Shown here one piece after another: positions 24,208 to 35,279 of a DNA stretch of 64,000 nucleotides. Within the stretch, counting starts at the first letter, position 1. Each line of letters begins with the position of its first letter. Origin of the DNA: Pyronema omphalodes. Taxonomy: Eukaryota; Ascomycota; Pezizomycetes; Pezizales; Pyronemataceae. Where the stretch lies: positions 62,001 to 126,000 of the forward strand of contig JAJJXM010000076.1 in assembly GCA_024516155.1 (NCBI GenBank), read 5' to 3'. The translations under genes and the position numbers were made by a program. The notes below the pieces were generated by a model, which was not told the origin of the DNA, searched no databases, and saw only the letters and a list, made by a program, of their open reading frames with translations.

Positions 24208-27200
24208 CGGCGTAAGCCGTGTAATGAAAGGATCGTGTTTGATGATATCCCGAATCTACAATGATTAGTATGAGCTATTTAATTGAGACGTCTTTTGTTC
24301 TTGATAAGCCTGATTGATCCAGCCGAAGAAAAGAAAGTATGTCATAAATATCTGCAAATCCCCAACAGTCATTTCTTACAAAAAGAATATGGTGATTCAG
24401 TTACATATTCGACGGATACGCATGTACCAACTTGTGCTTTTGTGTACTTGTAAGCCACAGGGCATAACCCTCATACCAGTAGTACAGTCGTTGATGCATC
24501 TTGCCGGTCCGGAAGCTCAGATTCCGAGATGCACCGTAAGCACCCCCAGGATTTGGCGAATTGGGCGTGGGGTATCCATCTCCAGCCGCAACCGGTCAGT
24601 GGTCTAATGTTTTAGTTATCATACTTATGATAATTGAAGCGAAGGGTTCTGGATGAACCAACGGAACCACCATCCGGCCAATCTAGTGTTGTTTTGAAGC
24701 GATAGGCCTAAACATGAAGTAGCACTGGAAGTCATTTTGAGTGCACAAGACTTGGATACTCAAAATCTTCACTAAAAGCGTAAAGATTCGTATTTTACAC
24801 ATGCAAGTTCACCTGACCCCGCATTTTTAGTATTTCGGCGTTCTATTCTGGAAGTTTTTTATTTTTGGTTCAAATATGAAGGAGTTAACTACGCCACTCG
24901 AAACATATTCATACTTTATACATATCTTCTGCTAAGCCAATTGGATTGTTTGCGAACACAGAAGGTAGACATCAGGTTCTATGCATAGTGAAGTTGGTCA
25001 GTTCTTAACTTAGTAATAGTCTTATCTTATGATCTGCTGACATGGCTCTAGTGGTGTGGCTACAACTCGACTTCTGTGCATACAGCAACTTCTGCATCAT
25101 GGTCGAATGGAAGAAACCCATGATGCAAAACTAAAATAAACTTTCGTAATTACTCGCCGGTATTTTTCAACGGCTGGACAATATCTTGGGATTCCATTGA
25201 TTCCAAACTGTGATATCGCACGATATCTTCCTCAGACGGTACATATAGTCAAGTATGGGATTTTATATAAAGAAAAACGAAATGCCTTTTCCTGATGCGA
25301 AAAATGTTAGGAGGGAAAATGGGCAAAGTGGGCCGACATCCACTTGTAGAGGACTCTACATGTCTGTGTCCCAAATGTCTTGGCAATATGGTGATCACTC
25401 TATGAGTCGCTTAATTTTGACTCCGCCGGCCATGGCTTGCCAAGTTTCAAGTCAAAGGCAAAATATCCTATCTAAGACAGGCGATTATTGCCTTAGCTTA
25501 TACAGTGCCTACAGCTCTTCAGCTTTGTGACAGGTGTTCCTCGTAATGTTCTTTCATTATGTCTCAACATTCGTATATCTAGCTCCCGACATTCATTTGT
25601 GGCACAGCTAACCGAGAAGTCAGACGCAAGGGTGACTGTGTTGAAGCCTCCGTTTGGAGACTCCGCCATAGGTGGCCATGCGGGCAATTACTTATGCGTA
25701 AGTTGTGATGTAGGAAGGCATCAAGGAAAAGCAAGCACGGATCACACATCTCAACAAACTGTAAGGGGACTTTGAAATTACCGGTCACTTACTCACCTTA
25801 TATGCATCTGTCACAAGAGAAGCCACCAACTTACATAACACCATGTTCGAAGTTTTGAACATGAATGTACATAGTTCTGATCGCCATAACGGCACAGGGA
25901 AAAGCAAGTTTACGAGCTGTTTGAAGCGCCCCGATGACTCGGGTACCAGAAGAATATGCAACACCCACATCGAGTGACACATATTCCAACGTTGACGGTG
26001 CATATCGGTCAGTATCTGCCTACCGGAGACGAACCCGAGAAACAGGGGAGAGATACGGTGGGAGATTTCTCCCAATTCAATACGCACGTTGTCTTAATTG
26101 CGGCTTAGCCTTCGTGTTGTGTGACCGGCAGGAGAAGAATGATAGTGGAAGCGCGCCGAACGGAGGAAGAAAAGCTTGACGAATAGTTACCTAGAAACTC
26201 CAACAAAGCCGTCGTACCGACATCCGTCTGGACGAATACTCACACGATGGTCATGTAACCACGGTTCATCAAAGTTGGGCATGTTTTACAGCTGATCTAC
26301 GAGCACCATTGTCAGGGATCAATGACCACTGAAGGATTAGGACGCTTACCTATTTGAAAAGCATCAACCTACATGTGCGGGGTTCCGACCTACGTAGACA
26401 CACTCTCGTGAGCTTGGCAGGAAGCGGAATCGTGCCACTAGCCACGCTCATGTTAGTGTTCAAGAGCGAATGTCAGCCACTATTTACTGAGCCACATAAT
26501 CCTGCTATGTTGATAGGCTATGTATCGACCATCACTGTGATACTTATTTTAAAGCATGCTCGCGGGTCTTAGCCTGTTAGTGAACCGGCAGAAATGTTGA
26601 TTATTTTTACTCCATCCAAGCCTTTTTGGCCCCCAGATCAAAAAGCTTGGGCCAGAACTCAGCCGGCGGTTGGAATAATCTTAATCAACTACTGGTGCGC
26701 AAGGCAATCATTCTACTAGATGGTCGCTAAAGGAGGGATTCCTTCGGTATTGGGTTGCCGTTCTCAATGCCATTGGCCAGTGCGAAAGCTTCCAAGCAGC
26801 TACCGAATTTTGGTTGCCATCACATTGACAAATGAGACAAATAAAGAAAGTACCGTTAGTTCAGCCTGTCTTCAATGGCTAACTGACTATAGTAGCAGTA
26901 ATATATGTTGTTTGTTGTAGATGAGTAAATGGCTCGTGCCGACCTGTCGGAAAATGTACAGCTCACGCGCAGAGAACAGGCCGAGATACTTTGTCCAATC
27001 TTCGAGATACCAGTGTTCGTACCTTTGTTTTTTCTGTAATTAGACATGTCGTGGATATTCCAAGACTTTTGTTCTTTTATACAACATTTACACGGCGAGT
27101 GAGCGATGCCTTTGGTGCGCAAGGTTGCAACAGCGAGCCGGGGTTGCCATGTTATGCCTAGGATATCCCCTGTAAGGGATCAGTCAGGGAAGCAGCTTCG

Positions 27201-27448
27201 GCGGCTGCGTTCTGGGATGAAGTTTGTTCCCCTCAGAAGATGACAGCTGCCCTGACTGATAAAACCAACCATATGGCCCCGTGAACGCCGGTTCACCTAA
27301 GGAGCGTGCATATTCTATTTCCTTTTTATCTTTTTTATTTTTTTATTTTCTTTTATTTCGAGCTCTAATTCTTTTTAAACTTCTCTTTTCCCGCTGCTTA
27401 ATCGACATCGAGATTACAATCAGTACAATCACTATAATCACCAACAAG
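24208..27448. other. 3.2-kb gene-free region
   Basis: No supported gene or tandem array. Short frames on both strands (for example 25527-25775 plus, 25785-26087 minus) show no known domain. An imperfect inverted repeat lies at 27179-27260, just upstream of the DUF3455 gene. Confidence 0.55.
27179..27260. promoter_or_regulatory. Inverted repeat upstream of the DUF3455 gene
   Basis: ATCAGTCAGGG at 27179-27189 is matched by its reverse complement at 27250-27260. A further CAGCT match is offset by a three-base bulge. The arms are separated by about 60 bp, end about 190 bp before the ATG, and could form a hairpin or a paired binding site. Function is unknown. Confidence 0.4.
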
Positions 27449-28260
27449 ATGCAGATTCTCTCAATATTTAGTCTTGCAATTACCGGCTTCTCAGCCATCT
27501 CTTCAGCAGCCCCATATTGGCAGCCAAAAACTGCTCATGAGCTCGGTGACGGGGCTTCTGGTTGTCCTCTTGACAAAGCCGTACTTCCGATGGTCAATGA
27601 GCCTGGCAGTATGTATTCCATCAATCTCCTATTAAGACAAGCTAATAATGATTCACAGTGAAGGAATTGTCCAAGCCATCCAAGCCATATCCAGTTCGTG
27701 TTGTTATCGGCCGAGGAACTCAAAATTATACATGCGCATCATCGTCAGAATCAGATGCACCAGTTGCTACCGGCGCCAAGGCACATCTTTACGACGCTTC
27801 ATGTCTCGCACAATACGCCCCCGAAATTCTTCATAGCCTACCATCAGCACTACTAGATATTGATAATAAAAAGACCGCAAGATTCATACAAAAGAAAGCG
27901 GGTATGTGGGCAGGGGAGAACACGGATATCAATGTTGGAGTCCACATGTTCAATGCCCAGAAGACTCCGGTATTCAATTATGCAAAGCAGAAACCCAATG
28001 ACATTTTCTACGGAAAGAAAAACGAGGGAGTCAAAGCTCCTAGTAAGGCAAACAAGGGTAAATACGGTGCGGTGGATTGGTTGTTGCTCGGTGCGGTCAA
28101 GACGGGAGAAGTGAAGTACAGTGCTGCGTACAGGGTTGTGACAGCAGGTGGATCGGCCCCACCAACATGCAAGGGAATGAAGAAGCACTTTGAGATACCT
28201 TATGCAACTGAATATTGTAAGAGTTACCACAAATTACCCCACAGTGTGATCAACGGCTAA
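27449..28260 (+). CDS. Secreted DUF3455-family protein
   Basis: Exons 27449-27608 and 27659-28260 give 253 residues. The 50-bp intron starts GTATGT and splits an ATG codon. Residues 1-20 (MQILSIFSLAITGFSAISSA) are a clear signal peptide. The body has the family signature GRGTQNYTC followed by ATGAKAHLYDASCL. The middle contains NKGKYGAVDWLLLGAVKTG, and the C-terminal half carries paired cysteines (PPTCKGM, TEYCKSYH). This is the DUF3455 family, common in ascomycetes and sometimes mislabelled malate dehydrogenase. No enzymatic function is established for it. Extracellular location is inferred from the signal peptide. Confidence 0.88.
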
Positions 28261-30259
28261 TGGTATGCATAGGGTTCTACGATTAGTACTGGGATTGATA
28301 GATAAAGTTTGGAAATGGAAAGTTGTTTAAGGTTTTAGATATTTCTGGGGGCATTTAGTTGTCCGTATTTAATTTGGAAGATATCCGGTTTTATTAATTC
28401 ACATGCATTTTTGCATATTTAACCAATCTTTGTGCATCTGATCTGAGGAAATTTTAGCTTTGCAGCCGGATATATAGATACCAGGCCAGTAATAGTTACC
28501 GCGCGGTGTTGATATTAAAGGCTTCTTTTCGCTGATGAAGTATTGTACTTCGCAACTAAACATCTTCATAATCCTTTTAAATCCATGGGAATTCACGACG
28601 ACTGTATTATCGTGCATACTTTCGCTTATCCATCTTCCGAATTTCACTTGCACGTCTTGTGAAAGGCGCTGTGTAAACCTTCTCGCAATATCAATCGATC
28701 GGCGGCTATGTACGCCATGCCAAGACAATACCGAGCATTCGGTTCTCGGCAAAGACCCTTACTTAGAACCACTGGTAAAACGCCGCCCAGAAGATGGTAT
28801 AAAGGTACACAGCATGTTTAAGAAGTACACCTAGGGACAGCGGCTAAAAGAATTCTACAATAAATTAGAGTACCAGGCTGTGGCTTGCACGCCGAGAAAT
28901 ATAAGCACGCGCCACGGTATCTCACAAGAACGTATACGCAGTCATGTAACCCGAAAAAGGAGGCCCGGAATAATGGCCAGTGCAATTTCAGATGGGATGG
29001 AGGTTGAAATGGAAGGGGTGGAGTTGAGATGGAGCTTGAGGGTTAGGCGTAGGGTAGGCGTGTTAGGGTTTAAGATCCGATGAACTTTCGACCCGGGCAA
29101 CTACCACGTGTCCGATGAATTATTCGATTCTCGCTGTAATCTATTTTATAAGATTCTAATAGCCCTCGCTTGCTTTCTTGATGAAGATGAGACGATGATA
29201 TGTACATATGTAGTTATGTATCTCTTACCATGTGTTTACCGTGGATGACGCCGCGAAGTGTGGCTGCAGTCCGAATGTAACCATGTACGAACATTAGACG
29301 AACTTGTAAGCGAAAGTCCCCTAAATACCTAATCATTTGGATGCCCAAAAAAACCAGTGTTACAAAGCCGTGCAAGGTGAATTTTATAAGTTGCACTTAG
29401 GGTTAGGTGCATATTGACGCACGGATAGATAGTGAAAACTATGTTTCAAGTAAGCAATGTGGAAATATCCCAAGGAGGAAATTTTGCCAAGCCCACAGTT
29501 ACGTAATTTTTAGTAAAGCTTTGCACCAGAGAACGCAACGGACATCAAATTTAGCCATTCGTTAACAGGATTACCACTATCACCAAACATCTTAAGATAC
29601 TAGTATATAAATTTGATCTTTTAAGCACTTTCGTGCAAAGTTGAATTATGACAGCGGACCATTTCACCTTATCCCCTGCTAAATTCCACTCTCATGCTAC
29701 CTTTTTCAGTCATCTGGAATGTTTACAGCATATGCCGCAGCACATAAGATGGTTTTTATTCCGGGGTGTTTGATGATAGTCGTCACCTGAAGTTCCGGCA
29801 CGAAAATTCAATCACCGTGCTCTGCACTACGGTGAAACACACGATATGATATATCAATCATTATAACATAACATTATTGTTCATATTTTAATATTAATTT
29901 AAGATTTCATTGAAGCTACGCTGTGGATGTTTTTTTTTCTATCTGATTGAAGTTTTAAACCAGTTGTCTTACCAGAGTACTTCCAGCAGTTAATCACACG
30001 CACATAAGGGTATGTATATAATTATTTTATCCTAGTAAATATACAAATTATATTCTTATTCATTACAGCCAGAGACCGTGCATTCTTGGGGCTTTCGACC
30101 TTCAGTCCCTGACGGGGCGAGTGATTTTCCGTGTATAGCACGAGTCTCTGATCCTGGGGTGTCCATTATCTGTTGGGCTTCCGGATACACAAGCACTTTT
30201 ATCATAACAGATGTTTAATTTCAACTATCCGATATACATTCCGTACAAATTACAAACAT
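28261..30259. other. Intergenic, with one unexplained protein-like frame
   Basis: AT-rich and without tandem arrays. The minus-strand frame 28752-28399 (117 codons, contains STPRGNYYWPGIYISGC and a terminal KDWLNM) looks more protein-like than its neighbours. It has no known motif and lacks a supported gene model. Nothing else was recognised. Confidence 0.5.
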
Positions 30260-32449
30260 CTATACAACTTCGACATATCTTCTTTCTGCGCCCGCCGTTA
30301 TGTCCTCCTTCATAAGAGCGATACCTGCCCTCTCGTATTTGCCTTCGTACTTGGTCGACTTCCGCAGAAACAAGACCCCCCAGAACCATTTTTCCACCAT
30401 CTCTTCCTCCTTCGTGGACCAAATCCTTAGCCCAGGATTGACTTTTGCAAGTACTACACACTCCAACTCTTTCGAGAAGCTACCGTAGGGCGGGTCCATC
30501 ATCATCATTTCATCGTCGACATGAGTTCCATCAGCATAATTCAACGAGTTACGTGCGGTCGGGTATAAAGTTATCATTGGTGCTGATATGTTTAGCTGTG
30601 GCACTATTATAGACTTTGTGACTGTCCTAAACTCGACGGGTGCGTCGGGGTTGACGGGTCCTTCGGTCTTCACACGCTCTTGAAATTCATAGGTTCTCTC
30701 TAGTATCTCCGACAAAGTAAGCTGTGTAGCTGCATGATAAATATAGGTATCATCCTTTCCCATGGTGCTGTAATGAATTGGCCAGAGATTCAGCCATGTC
30801 CAGGTTGGAAATATTCCCTTACTATCGATCGAAAACGAGGTCGCTTTAGGATTGAACTTCAACGGGTCGCGTCCGGGATCATAGTCGATTTTCCAGAGCA
30901 ATTCTTCGTGCAGCTTGTCAGGGTTGTGTCCGCAGATGAACTTCTCGTTACTGATTGTAATCATCTCCTGGGTGATTCCAGAAATGGCGTAAAGACGATC
31001 GACAAGATACCCGAGGTTTCGTCGCGAGAAATCAATCTTTGTAGTCTTCCACGCAGCTTCGAGCTGTTTGAGATCTTTCTTCTCTGCCGTGATCGCCTTA
31101 CGGTAGGCAGAGAGAGTTGACGGAGTAGGATCGCCGTTTTCGACATGGCTTCCACAATCGCATTCGAATACCATGCGGTTCTTATCGAAAATTAGTTTCC
31201 GGCAAGATAGGAGTTGTTCCTGAAGGATCCATCCACGAGTGCCATACTCTCTGCCGGTCGAACCTGTCCAGTATGAAGTTACGATATCCCAGAGCCCAAG
31301 TGTAAATCCAGACGAGAAATGAAATTCGCTAGAAGCCAGGCGTGGGAGATGGAGTCCGGGCAGCCCAGAGTCAGCGGCAGTCCCACCCTGGTTCACAATA
31401 GTGAATAACGCCTGACCATAGATCTTATTCATCTGCATGATCTGGTGTTTTTTCTCTTCGTCTTTATCCTGGACAATGCAAAGAGCATCGACCCAAAAAT
31501 AACGGAATCCTAACTTTTTGGTAACCTCCATGGCATCAGCAATTGTTTTTGGCATATGCTGAGGCCTGCTATCCGCGGTTGGAAGCTGCTTGAGATGATC
31601 TTCGAGGTTCCGTTCCACGGTCTGCAGCCACGGCGGAGGACCCCAAACATAACTCAAGGCTATGAACTCAGGCTGTTCTTCTAAGTCGGTGATGTTGACG
31701 AGCTTGTTTTCCTCAACATCGATGAATCTTGTCGTCTCGTGTAGCTTCTCCTTTCGTCCTTGACATTTTTGATGGTTTTTGATACAGTCCTCCAGCCAAT
31801 TCTTCGCGCGAGGAAGGCTCGCATGTTGTGTAATCATTCCGTGTGTTAAACCTTCTTCACAGGAGACATCATGGACAGAAGTATTCTCCGACCTTGATCT
31901 AGCGTAAATCATTTGATGAGTGTACAATCTACGGCTCATCTGAGTGATCTCTGCGTTGAAATCCACAAATTTCGGGTTCTTTTCCAATCCCAATCGTTTT
32001 CTCTGGCCATTGAGATCCGTATTTATAACCTCCAATCGCAAACAGGATCTAGGACGATTTTCGTCGAAGCTGGCGTTCAACCGATCAACGTCGCGGGCGG
32101 GAATTCGCTTGGTTTCATTCGGGTTGTATTCGCGAGGTCTGAAGAGGAGGTATGCAACGAAGGCACAGAAGTCGCATGTCTCAGTAACGTTGTCCGGATC
32201 TTGAAGATAGTGCGTGAATCCGGCTGTGAAGTTGGTGAACTTGAGGGTGTTGCATTGCTTGCAGAGTTGGCCGGTCCTCTCGGGGACTTCTGTTATCTCA
32301 GGAGGGATTTCGAAGAGGGGTTGATCTGGCATATTTGATATCGTTTCTCTGAAGATACTGAATAGCTGGAAGTTGTCCTGGAAGTCCGTACGTTCGTATT
32401 GATATACATATTGCTGCGACCCCACATTGCCCCGCACTTCCCTGCCCAA
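30260..32449 (-). CDS. HET-domain (heterokaryon incompatibility) protein
   Basis: A single open frame of 729 residues. The HET domain occupies roughly residues 262-420: EFIALSYVWG, then KTIADAMEVTKKLGFRYFWVDALCI and a downstream NKIYGQALFTIV...G, all hallmark blocks. The N-terminal part has CKQC and CDFC pairs (residues 63-66 and 92-95), as in many stand-alone HET proteins. The frame ends in a typical GIAL...ERRYVEVV tail. A later methionine (residue 40, near 32332) could be the real start because the first 39 residues look less family-like. HET domains trigger cell death in fungal allorecognition. The partner is unknown. The neighbouring hydrolase gene is divergent and starts 1.46 kb away. 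Confidence 0.9.
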   Translation of the reverse strand: MGREVRGNVGSQQYVYQYERTDFQDNFQLFSIFRETISNMPDQPLFEIPPEITEVPERTGQLCKQCNTLKFTNFTAGFTHYLQDPDNVTETCDFCAFVAYLLFRPREYNPNETKRIPARDVDRLNASFDENRPRSCLRLEVINTDLNGQRKRLGLEKNPKFVDFNAEITQMSRRLYTHQMIYARSRSENTSVHDVSCEEGLTHGMITQHASLPRAKNWLEDCIKNHQKCQGRKEKLHETTRFIDVEENKLVNITDLEEQPEFIALSYVWGPPPWLQTVERNLEDHLKQLPTADSRPQHMPKTIADAMEVTKKLGFRYFWVDALCIVQDKDEEKKHQIMQMNKIYGQALFTIVNQGGTAADSGLPGLHLPRLASSEFHFSSGFTLGLWDIVTSYWTGSTGREYGTRGWILQEQLLSCRKLIFDKNRMVFECDCGSHVENGDPTPSTLSAYRKAITAEKKDLKQLEAAWKTTKIDFSRRNLGYLVDRLYAISGITQEMITISNEKFICGHNPDKLHEELLWKIDYDPGRDPLKFNPKATSFSIDSKGIFPTWTWLNLWPIHYSTMGKDDTYIYHAATQLTLSEILERTYEFQERVKTEGPVNPDAPVEFRTVTKSIIVPQLNISAPMITLYPTARNSLNYADGTHVDDEMMMMDPPYGSFSKELECVVLAKVNPGLRIWSTKEEEMVEKWFWGVLFLRKSTKYEGKYERAGIALMKEDITAGAERRYVEVV

Positions 32450-33909
32450 GCCAGCGAGAAGGCGATCGGCTACAATGTTCAGTGAGTTGTTACATTAGTG
32501 CTGACCAGTTAGGTCTTCTACGTTACATTTACTTTTACCATCCACGCGTATAGCGGCATCCGTGGTCAGCTGAAGAGTCGGACACTTCCCTTAGTCTCGA
32601 CCATGTTAACGGTGCTCAGAGCTGAAAGATCGGCGAAATGCAAGTTGAGCAGCATAAACTAAGCTGAGTAATTAAGATTCATCCAGATTTTATTCTATTT
32701 TCTAATCTATCTATCCGACAGATGTCTGAATGCCATTTATATGATTCATTCTCGAGCTTTTCAGTCGTGTCTACAGATGTAGATCGTGCTTCACGCGTGT
32801 TGCTAGATCGAGCTGCAGTTAAGCATGAACCCCAAACCCTAGGCAGATCCAACCCTCACGACGCACCGGTGTCACAATGATACACCTCTTGCATCGTGAC
32901 TCACCTTTTCGTCTATGATTTTCGGAATCCGATATCAATTTTCTTCTCTTATTTATAACTCTTAAATCGAGACCGCCAAAGGGCTCCCAAGCTTCGACAA
33001 GATTCTATGGAATTGCGATGCACATGCATAAGGGCAGAGGTATCCAGTGAATACACGTAGTTTGGCAGAAAGCAAAAGCTCTGGTCATGAGATTCGACAA
33101 GGCGGATAGATTTTGTAGAATTTCAGAAAAGTCCTTATCTTCTGGCCGCCCTTCGTCTTAGCATCGTCGGACTTCATTATGGCCGGTATTTGCAAGGTTG
33201 ACTAGCTAAATATATATCTAGATCCCTCGAACAAGGCGACGAGCACATGCTTTCTGTATCTTTAGAATTTTAAGCTCTTGTCTCGTCAACGACTAGATGA
33301 CGACCCCGCTCTCGCTCGCTCCGCAAATTCGCTGTCGATGTGGAGCGGAATCCAGGGTCATGAACTACATCCCAGTATCACATCCGCTTTCAACCAATAA
33401 GGTTTGAAATGTGCCTGTAATCTTCCCTGTTCGTTCGACGGATTGACCAATTGGCGCCCGACTGGGTGGTTTTTTAGCGCTGGCTGCGCGTTCGACACCT
33501 CTTCTGTTGCTCTCCTGTATTCTGATTCGGATATATACATCGAGGTAAAGTAGTGCACCGCCCCAAACTAAAGCCTACAGTTACAGTGCCTGTAGGCTTC
33601 GTTTTTCCAGTGGGGCAGCGTTTTCGAGATTAAGGCGTCCTCTCAAGGCGCCCAGTTTGCAATGAAAGCGGGGATATTGGACGAAGCCTCCAATCATTTT
33701 GCACCGTTTAATATGGCAGCTGTGAATTCCACAAGCGTACCGGGTGAAGTCCCTCCCATAACTCGCAAGCGAAGTCGGAAGAATGAATTCCCCCCATAGC
33801 TCTAGTGTTCTATGACTTCTGACTACACGCCTCATAATTCTCCTTGAAATTAGAGTGCGATCCATCCGTGGGATCATCACACATCCTCGTTGCCCAGAAA
33901 TTTTTCATA
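32450..33909. promoter_or_regulatory. 1.46-kb divergent intergenic region between HET and hydrolase genes
   Basis: Separates the HET gene (minus) from the SERAC1-like gene (plus), so it must hold both promoters. No domain-bearing frame or array was seen. Specific elements cannot be assigned. Confidence 0.45.
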
Positions 33910-35279
33910 ATGGCAACTATCCGCATTACAGGAGTACCTGCAACGACTACCAAACACGATCTCATCAAATCTCTACGCGCACGCAGCGACTGCGTCTCCC
34001 TCAGTCATCATGACTCCCACCCCACCTCTTCACAAACCGCAACCGTAACCTTTACCTCTCGTTCCACCGCAGCACGTCTAAAAGCAACAAAGCGACCTCC
34101 TCGATGCCTTGGAAGACGTCCTAGCGTCGACTCGGATTTTCTGGGCTTGACAGTCCTCTCTTCTTCGCAGGATGACGAGGTCGAGTATGCATGCCCTCCT
34201 CGATTGCTCTTCCCCGCCTCTTCATAGAGCTGAGAAAATATCTTGTAAAATAGCATCGTCGCAGTCCATGGTCTAAACGGTCATGCATTCGATACCTGGA
34301 CAGCTGGCGATCGTATGTGGTTACGCGATTTTCTTCCGCACCAGCTCACAAGAACACGGATTATGACTTATGGTTATAATTCCAATGTTTGGGATAAGCT
34401 ATCGACCACGACTATCCCAGAGTTCGCCTTGGCACTACTGAGTGCTCTGGTGAATAAACGCGGAACGAAAGATAGGAAGAGACCGATTATTTTTGTTTGT
34501 CATTCACTTGGTGGAATTGTTGTGAAGCTGGTAAATATTTGATGATCTAAATCTTGGCAAACAAAGGCTAATCGATCGATATAAAGGCTCTCAATTTGGC
34601 ACGGAAGGATAAACATACCGCATGCATAGCAGCAGCAGCGAGGGGTATTGTTTTCCTTGCAACACCACATAGAGGTAGTGATACGGCGAATAATGTAGTC
34701 GTTGGAACCCTCGCAAAGGTTCTGGCAGTGCGACAAGATCTTCTTATCGCCTTGAGAATGGACTCACGGCAACTAAACGAAATCGACAACGAGTTCCGAA
34801 CAAACTACGAGAACCTTGATATTGCAACGTTCTACGAGACAAAAAAGACGAAGCTGAGTCGAGTAGTGAGCAGCTTTGATCGCGTTGTGAGTTCTTTTCT
34901 ATGCATACATGATGAACATTGGCTGAGTAAGCAAAGATTGTAGAGCGATCATCAGCCACATTACAAGGGAAGGGACCACATTTTCCAATAGAACGAGATC
35001 ATAGGGGGATATGCAAATTCTCATCATCACATGAGGACGATTACAAGGCAGTATATATGCAGATAGCACGAATGGTAAAGAAAGCGAAGGTTACGGTTGC
35101 AGCGAGGGTGGTGTTGAAGGGTACGTTCTGCGGTTTCCGCTTGCAGGTATGTAAATAAAGCTGATTATTTAGCGCTGCATTTACCGCAGCTAGGCGAGAT
35201 TTTCAAGCTTGGTGGGAGGGATATGGTGGATAGATATGGAGAGGCTTGGACGGCGGAAATGGGTGTACCGCAGAGGTGA
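33910..35279 (+). CDS. Stand-alone SERAC1/PGAP1-type alpha/beta hydrolase with RRM-like N-terminus
   Basis: Exons 33910-34184, 34254-34530, 34587-34886, 34937-35146 and 35190-35279 give 383 residues with all phases consistent. The 69-bp first intron restores DIVAVHGLNGHAFDTW across the junction. Residues 1-60 resemble an RRM-like fold (TIRITGVP, then TATVTFTSRSTAA). Hydrolase motifs follow: VHGLNGH near residue 96, MTYGYNS, the nucleophile elbow VCHSLGG (Ser176), RGIVFLATPHRGSD and IVERSSATL. In many ascomycetes this module is the N-terminal domain of NLR-like NACHT or NB-ARC proteins. Here the frame stops soon after the hydrolase and no NTPase or repeat domain follows. The first exon could begin 22 codons earlier at an in-frame ATG (33844), but the motif pattern favours 33910. 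Lipid-ester hydrolysis or an immune-like role is inference. Confidence 0.83.

Noticed and set aside
33440..33470. TGGCGCCCGACTGGGT resembling a retroelement primer-binding site
   Set aside because: No flanking LTRs, polypurine tract or gag/pol frames were seen, so the match is probably chance.
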